In this document: in pieces, positions 25,211-34,405 of the stretch
Position numbering within the stretch: the first letter of the stretch is position 1
How the letters are laid out: each line of letters begins with the position of its first letter
Source: Phycicoccus sp. M110.8
Lineage (GTDB): Bacteria > Actinomycetota > Actinomycetes > Actinomycetales > Dermatophilaceae
Direction: 5' to 3'
Length of the DNA: 64,000 bases
NCBI RefSeq assembly: GCF_032464895.1
Contig: NZ_JAWDIC010000004.1
Coordinates: forward strand, 310,001-374,000
The notes under the pieces: model-generated
Database searches by the model: none
What the model was told of the DNA's origin: nothing
What the model saw: only the letters and a program-made list of their open reading frames with translations
Made by a program: the position numbers and the translations under genes

Positions 25211-27898
25211 TCAGCCGCCTGGCGCGGGGTGCGACGCGTCCTGGCCCACGCGTCCTCCGGTGCTGAACCGCGACGCGCGACGGTGCACCCGGCGTGGCCG
25301 CACCGGGCGCGACGGGTGCCGCTCGATGCGGGGTGGCCCCTCGAGGACGGCGAAGAACAGCTTCTTGCCGACCTCGACGAGCAGCAGGTAGGCCGCGACC
25401 ATCACCAGCAGCGTGGCGTAGAACAGGCCGGGCAGCGTCTGGAAGCCCAGAGTGTGCGCCAGCGGCGTCGCGGGAAGCACCGCGCCCGTGAGCACCACGC
25501 CCCACGCTGCAGCCGCGAGCGGCAGGCTCGGGGCGCTGCGGAAGAACGGGACGCGGCGGGTGCGGATCGCGAAGATGATGAGGGTCTGGGTCGCCAGGGA
25601 CTCCACGAACCAGCCGGAGCGGAACAGCGCCGGGTCCGCGTGGAACATGTGCAGCATCACCCAGAAGGTCATGAAGTCGAACACCGAGCTGAGTGGCCCG
25701 AACACCACCATGAACCGGCGGATGAGGCGCATGTCCCAGTGCGACGGTCGACGCAGCTGCTCCGCGTCGACGCCGTCGGTCGGGATCGCCAGCTGGCTGG
25801 TGTCGTAGAGCAGGTTGTTGAGCAGGATCTGCGACGGCAGCATCGGCAGGAACGACAGGAACGCCGAGGCGCCGGCGGCGGAGAACATGTTCCCGAAGTT
25901 GCTCGACGTCCCCATCATCACGTACTTGATGGTGTTGGCGAAGATCCGCCGGCCCTCGACGACACCGTCGGCGAGGACGTCGAGGTCCTTCTCCAGGAGG
26001 ATGACGTCGGCGGCGTCCTTGGCGACGTCGGTGGCCGAGTCGACCGAGATGCCCACGTCCGCGGCGTGCAGGGCCAGGGCGTCGTTCACGCCGTCGCCGA
26101 GGAACGCGACACCACTGCGCGTGGCCCGCTGCGCCCGCACGATGCGCGCCTTCTGCTCCGGGCTGACCCGGGCGAACACGACCGTGCCGGCCATGCGCGC
26201 GGCGAGCGTGGCGTCGTCCATCCGGTCGAGCTCGGAGCCGTCGAGGACGTCCTGCTCGCCCGGGTGGGACAGCCCGAGGTCGGCGCACACCTTCGCGGCC
26301 ACGGCCGCGTTGTCGCCGGTGACGAGCTTGACGTCGACGCCGAGCCCCTCGAGCCGGGCGAGGGAGCGGTCGATGCCGCGCTTCGGCGGGTCGAGGAAGA
26401 CGAGCAGGCCCTCGAGGTGGAACGCCCCCTCCGGTGGCGTGCGCCGGGCCAGCGCGATGACCCGGTTGCCGGCCGCGAACTCCGCGTCCAGCGCGTGGGC
26501 GACCCGGCTCGGGACCGGTCCGCACCGCTCCAGCACGGCCTCGGGCGCGCCCTTGACCACCTCGACGACGCCGTCGACCGGGCTCTCGCAGCGCACCGAC
26601 GCCGTCCTCGTCTCGTGGCTGAAGGGCACCGACGACACCCGTCGCCACCGGGCGAGCCATGCCGCGGCGCGTGCAGCCTCCGGCGTCGACCACAGCGCCG
26701 CGTCGAGGGCGCTGCCGCCCACGGCACCGGCCGGTCCCTGGGGGTCCTCACTGCACAGCAACCCCCAGCGCAGGACCTCCACGGCGCGCCCCGGGGCGGT
26801 GGGGATGGCCCGGGCGAAGCCCACGCGCCCGTCGGTCAGGGTGCCGGTCTTGTCGGTGAAGAGGACGTCGACGTCCCCGATTTCCTCGATGCACACGAGC
26901 CGCTTGACCAGCACCTTGTGCCGGGTCATGCGGCGCGACCCGGCGGCCAGGCTGGTGGACACCACGGCGGGGAGCAGCTGCGGGGTGATCCCGACCGCGA
27001 TCGCGAGGGAGAAGAGCAGCGCGTCGAGCAGCGGCCGCTGCAGGGCGACGTTGACCACGAAGATCGACGCGGTCAGCGCACCGCTGACCCAGACCAGGAT
27101 CATGGAGAACTGCCGCAGGCCGGCCTGGAACCGGGTCTCCAGCTCGCGGGACTCCAGTCCGGCGGCGACCGTCCCGAACTCGGTCGACATCCCGGTCGCG
27201 ACGGCGAGTCCGACCCCGGACCCGGCGTGGACGACCGTGCCCATGAGGGCGGCGCTCGTGAGGTCGCCCACGGCCGACCCCTCCGCGACCGGTGAGGTGC
27301 TCTTCTCCACCGGGAGCGACTCCCCGGTGAGGATGGACTCGTCGCACTCGAGCTCGACGGCCTGCAGGAGCCGCAGGTCGCAGGGGACCACGTCGCCGGC
27401 CCGCAACGCGACCACGTCGCCGGGGACGAGGTCGAGGACGTCGACGCGGCGGTAGGTCCCGTCCCGCAGCACCTCGGTCCGGTGGCGCACCTGGCTGTGC
27501 AGGGCGGCGGCCGCACGCTCGGCGCGGTACTCGTTCCCGAACCCCAGGCAGACCGAGAGCGCCACGATGACACCGATGATGACCGCGTCCGGGCGCTGGC
27601 CCAGGGCGAAGGACACCGAGGCCGCCACCACCAGCAGGACCAGCAGGGGCGAGCGCAGCTGGCGCCACAGGACGGCCAGCGCGCTGGCCCGGTGCGACGC
27701 GATCGCGTTGGCGCCCGCGGTGCGCCGGCGCGCGTCGGCCTCGGCGTCCGAGAGGCCCCGCTCCGGCACGACGTGCAGACCGGAGGCGACCTCGTCCGCA
27801 GGCCGGGCCGCGGCCCGGGCAACGGCCGAGCGCGGCGGCGCCGCCTCCCGCGAGGGCGCCGGGCCGGCGGTGCGCGCCCGCGGCCGCACGGTCGTCAT
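25211..27898 (-). CDS. mgtA: P-type ATPase, MgtA-like (P3B magnesium importer type)
   Basis: An 895-aa ion pump. In order: cytoplasmic N-terminus, first two helices (LLVLLVVAASVSFAL), TGES actuator motif near 190, the membrane motif AVGITPQLLPAVVSTSL, the phosphorylated Asp in DKTGTLT near 355, KGAPEAVL in the nucleotide domain, FLGDGVNDALAL near 600, and six C-terminal helices with LPSQILLNNLLYDTSQ. TPQxLP and LLNNLLYD are hallmarks of MgtA/MgtB rather than Ca2+ pumps. The C-terminal 45 residues are basic. A DosR-like box lies 78 nt upstream, so it may be induced by hypoxia. Confidence 0.87.
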   Translation of the reverse strand: MTTVRPRARTAGPAPSREAAPPRSAVARAAARPADEVASGLHVVPERGLSDAEADARRRTAGANAIASHRASALAVLWRQLRSPLLVLLVVAASVSFALGQRPDAVIIGVIVALSVCLGFGNEYRAERAAAALHSQVRHRTEVLRDGTYRRVDVLDLVPGDVVALRAGDVVPCDLRLLQAVELECDESILTGESLPVEKSTSPVAEGSAVGDLTSAALMGTVVHAGSGVGLAVATGMSTEFGTVAAGLESRELETRFQAGLRQFSMILVWVSGALTASIFVVNVALQRPLLDALLFSLAIAVGITPQLLPAVVSTSLAAGSRRMTRHKVLVKRLVCIEEIGDVDVLFTDKTGTLTDGRVGFARAIPTAPGRAVEVLRWGLLCSEDPQGPAGAVGGSALDAALWSTPEAARAAAWLARWRRVSSVPFSHETRTASVRCESPVDGVVEVVKGAPEAVLERCGPVPSRVAHALDAEFAAGNRVIALARRTPPEGAFHLEGLLVFLDPPKRGIDRSLARLEGLGVDVKLVTGDNAAVAAKVCADLGLSHPGEQDVLDGSELDRMDDATLAARMAGTVVFARVSPEQKARIVRAQRATRSGVAFLGDGVNDALALHAADVGISVDSATDVAKDAADVILLEKDLDVLADGVVEGRRIFANTIKYVMMGTSSNFGNMFSAAGASAFLSFLPMLPSQILLNNLLYDTSQLAIPTDGVDAEQLRRPSHWDMRLIRRFMVVFGPLSSVFDFMTFWVMLHMFHADPALFRSGWFVESLATQTLIIFAIRTRRVPFFRSAPSLPLAAAAWGVVLTGAVLPATPLAHTLGFQTLPGLFYATLLVMVAAYLLLVEVGKKLFFAVLEGPPRIERHPSRPVRPRRVHRRASRFSTGGRVGQDASHPAPGG

Positions 27899-27975
27899 CG
27901 CGGCACCGCGCGGTCGAGCGGGCGTGGCACGGACCGCATGCGTCGAGCAAACCTGCGTGACGGCATACCCGCGAA

Positions 27976-27989
27976 GGGCCCAAGGTCCC
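27976..27989. promoter_or_regulatory. DosR-like box, site 1
   Basis: GGGCC-CAAG-GTCCC, 78 nt upstream of the MgtA-like ATPase start (minus strand). First of eleven related sites; compare the mycobacterial core GGGAC-TWWA-GTCCC. Confidence 0.6.
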
Positions 27990-28008
27990 CACCGGCGGAC
28001 CGGGCCCG

Positions 28009-30198
28009 TCAGCCCGCGAGGACGACCAGCTGCTGGGTGGCGCGGGTCATCGCGACGTAGCGGTCCACGGCTCCCTCGATGCCGTCGCCGAACGACTCGG
28101 GCTCGACGAGCACGACGAGGTCGAACTCGAGCCCCTTGGCCAGCTGGGGCGTCAGCGAGCGCACCCGCGCCGTCCCGGCGAACGACGGGTCGCCGATGAC
28201 GCACGCGACGCCCTCGCCCTCGGCGTGCTCAACGAGCCAGGCGTCCACGACGCCCGGCAGGTCGGCGACGCGGCCGTGCACCACGGGTCGCCCGCTCGCG
28301 CGGACGGAGGTCGGGACGTTGGCGTCCGGCAGGGCGGCGCGGATCACCGGCTCCGCCTCGGCCATGACCTCCTGCGGCGTGCGGTAGTTGACCCCGAGGT
28401 GCGCCAGCCTGGCGCCGTCGAGGCCGATCCGGCCGAGCCGCTCCTGCCACGACTCGTGGAAGCCGTGCCGGGCCTGGGCGCGGTCGCCGACCACGGTGAG
28501 GCTGCGCGACGGGCAGCGCCCGAGCAGCATCTGCCACTGGGCGTCGGTGAGCTCCTGGGCCTCGTCGACGACGACGTGGGCGAACGGCCCGGCCAGCAGG
28601 TCGGGGTCGGCCGTGGGCACGCTCGCCTCGTCCACCAGGGCGGTCTGCAGGTCCTGCCCGCGCAGCATCGACATCACGTGCATCTCGGAGTCGTCGCTCG
28701 CGATGAGGTCGTCGACCACGCGCGACATCTCCTCGCGCTCGGCGGCCTGCACCGCCTCCCGCCGGCGCCGCTCACGCGAGGCCCGCGGGTCACCCAGGCG
28801 GCGGCGCGCGGCGTCGAGGAAGGGCAGGTCCGCGTCGGTCCAGGCGTCGGGCACCGCCCGCTGAAGGGAGCGCACCTCCTCGCTCGTCAGCCACGGGGCG
28901 CACAGGCGCAGGAACGCCGGGACGGTCCAGAGGTCGCCCACGAGGTCGGTCGGCTCGAGCAGCGGCCAGGCCCGCTCGACCGCGGCGCGCAGCTGCTCGT
29001 CCGAGCGCAGGGTCCGCGCGAGCAGCCGCTCGTCGACCTCGTCGACCTCGTCGCCGTCGCCGGCGCCACCTGTGTCCGCCTCCAGGCGCTCGGCCACCAC
29101 GGTCGCGAGCTCGTCCCAGAGGTCGTCGCGGGCCTCGTTGTGCGGCGTGCCGGGCGCGGGCGCGTCGAGCACGGTCGCCCAGTCCTCGGCGTCGAGCCGG
29201 ACCTCGCCCCACGGGGTCGACACGTCGAGCGGCTCCGTCGGCGCCTCCTCGTAGAACCGCACCGCCGCCTCGACCGCCGTGACCAGCCGCGCCGAGGCCT
29301 TGAGCCGCGCCACCTCGGCATCGGTCTCTGGCAGAGCCGTCGCACCCTCGGGGACCAGGTCGCGCAGGGTGCACGTCTGGACGCCCTCCTCGCCGAGGCT
29401 CGGCAGGACGTCGGCGACGTAGGCGAGGTACGGCTCGTGCGGGCCGACGAACAGGACCCCGCCGCGCCGGTGGCCGAGCCGGGGGTCGGAGTAGAGCAGG
29501 TATGCCGTGCGGTGCAGCGCCACGACCGTCTTGCCCGTGCCCGGGCCGCCGTCGACGACCAGCGCGCCCCGCGACCCCGCCCGGATGATGGCGTCCTGGT
29601 CGGCCTGGATGGTGCCGAGGACGTCGCGCATGCGGGGCGAGCGGGTGCTGCCGAGACTCGCGACGAAGGCGGACTGGTCGTCCAGCGACGCGGCGTGGCC
29701 CTGCAGCCCCTCGGCGGTGAAGACCTCGTCCCAGTAGTCGCTGACGCGCCCGCCCGTCCACCGGTAGCGCCGCCGGCTCACCAGCCCCATGGGGTTGGAG
29801 TGGGTCGCGCCGAAGAACGCCTCGGCGGCGGGGGAGCGCCAGTCGTGCAGCAGCTGGCGCCCGTCGTCGTCGCGCAGGCCGAGCCGGCCGACGTAGACGG
29901 GTTCGGGGTCGCCGGCGCGGACCACGTGCCCCAGGCACAGGTCGAGGCCGAAGCGGCGCAGCGCGCGCAGGCGTCCGCCGAGCCGGTGGACCTCGAGGTC
30001 GCGCTCGAGGGCCTCCTGTCCCGCGCGCACAGGTGCCCGGCGCTGCTCCTCGAGGCGCCGCGAGAGGGACGCCAGCGTCTCCTCCAGGGTCAGGCCGATG
30101 TCGCGGAAGTGCCGCTCGTCGTCGGCGATGAGGGTCGGATCGCCTTTGGCGGCAAAGCGTTCCGGGAGCGCGAACGCGCTCGTGGTGGGACTGGTCAC
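28009..30198 (-). CDS. helR: HelR/HelD-type RNA polymerase-recycling helicase
   Basis: A 729-aa superfamily 1 (UvrD/Rep-like) ATPase. The GTG start has GGAGG upstream. The N-terminal coiled coil (about 25-80, LEETLASLSRRLEEQRRAPV) is the part that enters RNA polymerase in HelD proteins; Walker A is GGPGTGKT near 217, Walker B VVVDEAQE near 546, and the C-terminal motifs include NYRTPQEV and YVAMTRATQQL. HelR in Streptomyces removes stalled or rifamycin-blocked RNA polymerase from DNA and gives rifamycin resistance. The rifamycin-associated element upstream makes HelR, not a repair helicase, the best call. Confidence 0.85.
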   Translation of the reverse strand: MTSPTTSAFALPERFAAKGDPTLIADDERHFRDIGLTLEETLASLSRRLEEQRRAPVRAGQEALERDLEVHRLGGRLRALRRFGLDLCLGHVVRAGDPEPVYVGRLGLRDDDGRQLLHDWRSPAAEAFFGATHSNPMGLVSRRRYRWTGGRVSDYWDEVFTAEGLQGHAASLDDQSAFVASLGSTRSPRMRDVLGTIQADQDAIIRAGSRGALVVDGGPGTGKTVVALHRTAYLLYSDPRLGHRRGGVLFVGPHEPYLAYVADVLPSLGEEGVQTCTLRDLVPEGATALPETDAEVARLKASARLVTAVEAAVRFYEEAPTEPLDVSTPWGEVRLDAEDWATVLDAPAPGTPHNEARDDLWDELATVVAERLEADTGGAGDGDEVDEVDERLLARTLRSDEQLRAAVERAWPLLEPTDLVGDLWTVPAFLRLCAPWLTSEEVRSLQRAVPDAWTDADLPFLDAARRRLGDPRASRERRRREAVQAAEREEMSRVVDDLIASDDSEMHVMSMLRGQDLQTALVDEASVPTADPDLLAGPFAHVVVDEAQELTDAQWQMLLGRCPSRSLTVVGDRAQARHGFHESWQERLGRIGLDGARLAHLGVNYRTPQEVMAEAEPVIRAALPDANVPTSVRASGRPVVHGRVADLPGVVDAWLVEHAEGEGVACVIGDPSFAGTARVRSLTPQLAKGLEFDLVVLVEPESFGDGIEGAVDRYVAMTRATQQLVVLAG

Positions 30199-30252
30199 GC
30201 GGGTCCTCCGTCTGTCCGGTGCGGTGTCCGGCCGGAAGTGTCCGCCACGACG

Positions 30253-30272
30253 GGGGCCTTGCCGCAAGCCCC
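30253..30272 (-). promoter_or_regulatory. Rifamycin-associated element (RAE)
   Basis: Read on the minus strand, the inverted repeat is GGGGCTTGCGGCAAGGCCCC, 55 nt upstream of the helR start. As I recall it, this equals the published 19-bp RAE that precedes rifamycin-inactivating enzymes and helR genes in actinomycetes and mediates rifampin-induced expression. Confidence 0.8.
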
Positions 30273-30425
30273 CCGGTCCGCTATACGTTGAGAGTGGAGG
30301 GACGAGTCCCACGGGGACGAGGTCCCGGCCCACGAAGCCACACCGGGGTTGCTGCCCGAGGTGTGGCTTTCTGCTGGGTGGGGTAGGCAGGAGGGACCCG
30401 ACAGCCCACCACCGAAGGAGCCCTC

Positions 30426-30932
30426 GTGCCCGACCACGACACCGACCACCGTCCCGACGACGAGGGCGCAGCGAAGGTCACCGAGCTGGTCCGCGACGTC
30501 AGGATCGCGATGCTGACCACCGTCGCCCCCGACGGCCGGCTCATGAGCCACCCGATGGCCACCCAGGACGTCGACTTCGACGGCACCGTGCGGTTCGTCT
30601 CCGAGCGCGCGTCGCACAAGGTGGCGCACATCGAGGCCAACCCGCAGGTGAACGTCGCCTACTCGAGCTCCGGCAGCTGGGTCTCGCTGTCCGGCACGGC
30701 GCGGATCATCTCCGACCCGGCCCTCCTGGCGAAGTACTGGGACACCTTCACCGACGCCTGGCTCGAGGGCGGCCCGGAGAACCCGAACAACATCGTCATC
30801 GAGGTCGACGCCACCAGCGCCGAGTACTGGGACAGCCCGGGAGGCAAGGTCGTCCAGGTGCTCAACCTGGTCAAGGCCAAGGCGACCGGGAAGCGCTACG
30901 AGGGCGACAACGAGCGCGTCGACCTGCCCTAG
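30426..30932 (+). CDS. Pyridoxamine-5'-phosphate oxidase-fold general stress protein
   Basis: A 168-aa protein from GTG with GAAGGAG upstream. The split-barrel FMN-binding fold is shown by [40 protein letters not shown] and [20 protein letters not shown], close to general stress protein 26 of the Bacillus type. It probably binds FMN or F420 and reduces a small substrate. It diverges from helR over 227 nt; that region also has two closely spaced GGGAC/GTCCC pairs at 30299-30327 with too short a spacer to be called DosR-like. A hairpin follows the stop. Confidence 0.83.
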   Translation: MPDHDTDHRPDDEGAAKVTELVRDVRIAMLTTVAPDGRLMSHPMATQDVDFDGTVRFVSERASHKVAHIEANPQVNVAYSSSGSWVSLSGTARIISDPALLAKYWDTFTDAWLEGGPENPNNIVIEVDATSAEYWDSPGGKVVQVLNLVKAKATGKRYEGDNERVDLP

Positions 30933-30934
30933 CG

Positions 30935-30958
30935 CGTCTCACCGCCTTCTGCGAGACG
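30935..30958. terminator. Hairpin after the stress-protein gene
   Basis: CGTCTC...GAGACG (6-bp stem, 12-nt loop) starts 3 nt after the stop; an alternative CCGCC/GGCGG pairing overlaps it. Confidence 0.4.
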
Positions 30959-31085
30959 GCGGTTGCTCGGCTTCCCGCGGGACACCAACCCGAGGTATGC
31001 CGGGCAACCGCCGTTTCGTGCGTGTCGCGGGCGCGCGCGGGGCCCGGCGCGGCCGCGGCATACCGCAGCGCACGGCCCGAAGGTC

Positions 31086-31099
31086 GGGACCTAGGGCCC
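31086..31099. promoter_or_regulatory. DosR-like box, site 2
   Basis: GGGAC-CTAG-GGCCC, 35 nt upstream of the SPFH start; the shortest spacing of the set together with site 5. Confidence 0.55.
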
Positions 31100-31134
31100 G
31101 CTCCCGGGGTCCGGCGCGGACGCATGGTGGACCC

Positions 31135-32037
31135 ATGGCTGTGGTGCTGTCCGTCATCGGGATCGTCGTCGTCCTGCTGCTCGTGCTCTCGCTGAGGATC
31201 GTCAAGCAGTACGAGCTGGGCGTGCTCTTCCGGCTGGGTCGCGTCATCGGGGTCCGCGAGCCGGGGCTGCGCGTCATCGTGCCCGTCATCGACGTGCTGC
31301 GCAGGGTCTCGCTGCGCATCGTCACGATGCCGATCCAGTCGCAGGGCATCATCACGCGCGACAACGTGAGCGTGGACGTCTCAGCCGTCGCGTACTTCCG
31401 GGTCGTCGACGCCGTGAAGTCGGTGGTGGCCATCGAGAACGTGTATGCCGCGATCGACCAGATCGCGCAGACGACCCTGCGCAAGGTCGTCGGGCAGCAC
31501 ACCCTCGACGAGACGCTGTCGGAGACCGACCGGATCAACCTCGACATCCGGCAGATCCTCGACGTCACCACGACCGAGTGGGGCGTGGAGGTGACGCTGG
31601 TCGAGCTCAAGGACATCCAGCTCCCCGAGAGCATGAAGCGCGCCATGGCCAAGCAGGCGGAGGCCGAGCGCGAGAAGAGGGCCAAGATCATCAACGCGGA
31701 GGGCGAGTCGCTGGCCGCCACCGCGCTGGGCCAGGCATCGGACGTGATGATGGCGCACCCGCTGGCGCTGCAGCTGCGCAACCTGCAGAGCCTGGTGGAG
31801 ATCGGCGTCGACAAGAACACGACCGTGGTGTTCCCGGCGCCGCTGATGAGCACGATCGAGGAGCTGAGCTCGTTCCTCGACCGCGAAGGGCGCAGGGCCG
31901 CCGCCACCGTCGCCACCGCCACGACCCAGGGGGCCGTGCCGGCCGCAGAGGCGGTCCAGGCCGGCAACGGGTCGGGGGGCCAGGCCGGAGGCTCGGGGGT
32001 CCAGGCCGGGAACGGGTCCGGAGTCCCGGCTGCCTGA
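31135..32037 (+). CDS. SPFH/Band 7 (stomatin-like) membrane protein
   Basis: A 300-aa protein: one N-terminal helix ([18 protein letters not shown]), then the Band 7 domain (about 25-240) with [40 protein letters not shown] and the helical [20 protein letters not shown] segment. The last 45 residues repeat VQAGNGSG and are low in complexity. Stomatin-like proteins form membrane rafts and partner with NfeD-type proteases; no nfeD is adjacent. The start chosen gives the helix directly after Met; an upstream ATG is out of frame. The stop lies inside a copy of a 16-bp repeat shared with the convergent gene. Confidence 0.85.
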   Translation: MAVVLSVIGIVVVLLLVLSLRIVKQYELGVLFRLGRVIGVREPGLRVIVPVIDVLRRVSLRIVTMPIQSQGIITRDNVSVDVSAVAYFRVVDAVKSVVAIENVYAAIDQIAQTTLRKVVGQHTLDETLSETDRINLDIRQILDVTTTEWGVEVTLVELKDIQLPESMKRAMAKQAEAEREKRAKIINAEGESLAATALGQASDVMMAHPLALQLRNLQSLVEIGVDKNTTVVFPAPLMSTIEELSSFLDREGRRAAATVATATTQGAVPAAEAVQAGNGSGGQAGGSGVQAGNGSGVPAA

Positions 32038-32086
32038 CCGGCTCAGCCGGCGCTGCCTGACCGGCTCAGCGCCTGACCGGCTCAGC
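32032..32086. repeat. Three copies of GCCTGACCGGCTCAGC spanning two stop codons
   Basis: Copies at 32032-32047, 32055-32070 and 32071-32086. The first contains the SPFH stop (TGA 32035-32037), the last contains the stop of the convergent universal stress gene (TCA 32082-32084). Each copy is nearly palindromic (CTGA-CCGGC-TCAG), so the array probably acts as a multiple terminator. Confidence 0.75.
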
Positions 32087-33002
32087 CGGCGTGCGCGACG
32101 GCCGGGTAGGCCGCCGGGACGACGAGCGGTCGCGCGAGGGGGTCGGCGAGGGGCTGCACCACGAGCACGTCGCAGGGCGGGTCGTCCAGCAACCGGTGCA
32201 GGACCGAGCCGCGGGCCAGTCCACCCCGGCGCACGGCCGGCCCGGCCCCCACGACCAGCAGGTCGGCAGGGCCGAGGTCGCTGAGCAGGTGGACCTCGGG
32301 CGCACCCCGTACGACGCGCACGTCGCACCCGTCGACGCTGTTCCACGGCTCGGCGCGGACCGAGTCCCAGACCGAGCGCTGGACGTGGTCGACGTCGCGC
32401 CCGACCGCCGGCACGCAGGAGACGACCCGCAGGGCCAGGCCGCGGCGCAGGGCGGCGTCGGCCGCCACGGCGAGCAGCCTGGGGGAGTCCACGCCTGGGC
32501 GGAAGCCGACGGTCACCCGCGGCGGGCGCAGGACCACCGACCCGAGGCCGTAGTCCATGGGGCGCACGGGTCGCGGGTCGTCGTGCCCCGGCACCAGGAC
32601 GGGCCGGCCGAACCGGCGGGCGAGCACGTCACTGGTCGACCCCGGGCGGAAGGGGTGGTGTCCCCGGGTCCGCCGGCCGAGGACCAGCAGGGTCGAGCGG
32701 TCGGCCAGCTCCGACAGCAGCGGGTCCTCCAGGCTCTGGGCGACGACGGTCTCCACGCGGACGGTGGGGTCCGCCTCCTCCGCCTCGGTGGCGGCCCGCT
32801 GGACGAGCTCGTGGTCGCGGACCTCGCCGCGACCCGGGGGGTGGCCGGCCGCTGCGCGGGCCGAGAGGTGCTCGGCCACCCGCACGACGACCAGGTCCTC
32901 ACCTCGGCGCCCGGCCTCGAGCGAGGCCGTCCGGGTCGCGATGCCCGAGGCCCAGGAGCCGTCGCAGCCCACGACGACCACGGGCGCGTCGCCGATCGTC
33001 AT
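32082..33002 (-). CDS. Universal stress protein, tandem domains
   Basis: A 306-aa protein with two UspA-type domains. The first starts VVVVGCDGSWASGIATRTAS and ends LLVLGRRTRGHHPFRPGSTS; the second starts VTVGFRPGVDSPRLLAVAAD and ends VLHRLLDDPPCDVLVVQP. The ATP-binding G-x2-G-x9-G(S/T) pattern is present but altered in the first domain and degenerate in the second, so nucleotide binding may be partial. Rv2623-like tandem USPs of Mycobacterium are major DosR targets. Here a DosR-like box lies 74 nt upstream of the start. Confidence 0.83.
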   Translation of the reverse strand: MTIGDAPVVVVGCDGSWASGIATRTASLEAGRRGEDLVVVRVAEHLSARAAAGHPPGRGEVRDHELVQRAATEAEEADPTVRVETVVAQSLEDPLLSELADRSTLLVLGRRTRGHHPFRPGSTSDVLARRFGRPVLVPGHDDPRPVRPMDYGLGSVVLRPPRVTVGFRPGVDSPRLLAVAADAALRRGLALRVVSCVPAVGRDVDHVQRSVWDSVRAEPWNSVDGCDVRVVRGAPEVHLLSDLGPADLLVVGAGPAVRRGGLARGSVLHRLLDDPPCDVLVVQPLADPLARPLVVPAAYPAVAHAG

Positions 33003-33075
33003 TCCTTGCTCACCACCGGTCGGTCGGGGCCCTGCAGCCTGCCCCGAGCCTGGGTCACCGCGACGCCTGCCACCA

Positions 33076-33089
33076 GGGCCGAAGGTCCC
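33076..33089. promoter_or_regulatory. DosR-like box, site 3
   Basis: GGGCC-GAAG-GTCCC, 73 nt upstream of the tandem universal stress protein gene (minus strand). Confidence 0.6.
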
Positions 33090-33116
33090 GTGCGGCAGGA
33101 CATCGCGGCGCCCTCG

Positions 33117-33425
33117 TCACCCTCGCCCTGGGTCCCCGTCCTGTTGCGCGAAGGCGTTGGTGAGCCCGAGCCGCAGGTCGGCCCGGGTGGGGGTGCGGCC
33201 CACCTCGTCGCTCAGCGTGCGCCACTCCTGGCCCGCGAGCAGCGCCCCCAGCACGTCGCCCATGACGACCTGGGTGGCCTCGAGCGCCTCGGTGGGCGTG
33301 GGGAAGACGCGCAGCGTGCGGTAGCACTCGTGCTCGGCGATCTTGACGCTCCCCACGAACCCCCAGCCGTCCGACGCGGGGGAGTGCGTGATGGTGATGT
33401 GGAACTCCTCGGAGGAGGTGAACAT
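33117..33425 (-). CDS. Small protein of unknown function
   Basis: A 102-aa protein from the ATG at 33425 (an upstream TTG is in frame but less likely). It contains FHITITHSPASDGWGFVGSV near the start, then a helical segment TPTEALEATQVVMGDVLGAL. The beta-strand/helix order is similar in outline to DUF1876 proteins in this window, but the conserved GDE-AVARAL block is missing, so no family is assigned. It lies upstream of the universal stress gene on the same strand; the box between them suggests separate promoters. The 268 nt upstream (33426-33693) show no gene. Confidence 0.5.
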   Translation of the reverse strand: MFTSSEEFHITITHSPASDGWGFVGSVKIAEHECYRTLRVFPTPTEALEATQVVMGDVLGALLAGQEWRTLSDEVGRTPTRADLRLGLTNAFAQQDGDPGRG

Positions 33426-33693
33426 TGCCCGTCCCAACCGGCGGCCCGGCGCCGCCTGTCCCTGGTGTCGGCAGACCTCTGGAGGTCATGCCGCACGGTC
33501 CGGGCGGTATGAAGAGGTGGTCTGTCGCGTTCTTCCTGTATACGCCGTGGGCACCACGGTGTCGATGGTCACGCAAGGCCATGGACTCCCGTGCCGACAG
33601 GTGCGTTCACGCCGGGCGCAGGTGGGGACCAACGGCCCTGCCGGGGCCGGTGCCACCGGACGGATGCTCGCCGCAGGCAGGAGGGAGCAGGCC

Positions 33694-34389
33694 ATGACCA
33701 GGACACGGGGACGGTGCGTCGTGGCTGCGGTCGTGCTGGTCGCCTGGGCGCTGACGGGGTGCAGCGGTTCCTCGGGCGGTGGGGGGACCAGCACGACCTC
33801 TCCTGCTCCCACCTCCGGCTCCGCCTCGACGTCAGCCTCGGCCTCGCCGAGCAGCTCCTCGAGCAGCACGTCGTCCTCGTCGACGACGGCGTCCTCGAGC
33901 TCCTCGTCGTCCGGTTCGTCGAGCTCCTCGACGACCTCGTCGCGGCCGACCCCGGGGACCGGCTGGACCTCCGGCCCGACCGTCGTCACCCGGAACCTGG
34001 CCGTGCCGCCCGTGCCACGGGTCGTGCGCATCCGCGCGGCGGCGCACTCCTCGGAGGGGTTCGACCGGATCGTGTTCGACGTCGAGGGACGGCTGCCGGG
34101 CTACGAGATCCGGTACGTCCCGGTCGTCGTGGCGGACGGGTCGGGCAAGCGCCTGGCCATGCCGGGCCGCCGCTACCTGCAGGTCGTCCTGCGGCCGGCC
34201 CAGGGGCACGACGACGAGGGCGAGCACGCCCTGACCGGCCGGCACGACCTGGGCTTCCCGATGCTCAAGGGGTACGTCGTGGCCGGTGACTTCGAGGGCG
34301 TCCTGACGATCGCGCTGGGGCTCGACGACGTCGTGGGCTACCGCGTGGGCGAGCTGCCGGGCCACATCTACATCGACGTCGCCGCCTGA
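33694..34389 (+). CDS. Lipoprotein with Ser-rich linker and AMIN-like domain
   Basis: A 231-aa lipoprotein. The signal peptide ends in LTGCSGSS (lipobox Cys about 23), followed by roughly 60 residues of nearly pure Ser/Thr/Pro, a flexible spacer across the wall. The C-terminal 125 residues (GFDRIVFDVEGRLPGYEIRY, LQVVLRPAQGHDDEG, VVAGDFEGVLTIALGLDD) fit the AMIN-like beta fold seen in actinobacterial lipoproteins, proposed to bind peptidoglycan or surface polymers. GAGGGAG precedes the ATG. Sixteen nucleotides separate it from the aldolase gene, so the two may be co-transcribed. Confidence 0.78.
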   Translation: MTRTRGRCVVAAVVLVAWALTGCSGSSGGGGTSTTSPAPTSGSASTSASASPSSSSSSTSSSSTTASSSSSSSGSSSSSTTSSRPTPGTGWTSGPTVVTRNLAVPPVPRVVRIRAAAHSSEGFDRIVFDVEGRLPGYEIRYVPVVVADGSGKRLAMPGRRYLQVVLRPAQGHDDEGEHALTGRHDLGFPMLKGYVVAGDFEGVLTIALGLDDVVGYRVGELPGHIYIDVAA

Positions 34390-34405
34390 CCAGAGGAGTC
34401 CAGCC

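Noticed and set aside
25190-27295. Possible further antisense gene opposite the MgtA-type ATPase
   Set aside because: Pure shadow of a conserved coding region; no start signal and no homology-like pattern.
30299-30327. Two GGGAC/GTCCC pairs before the stress-protein gene
   Set aside because: The spacers are two and three bases instead of four, so they do not fit the DosR-like box; they were not counted among the eleven.
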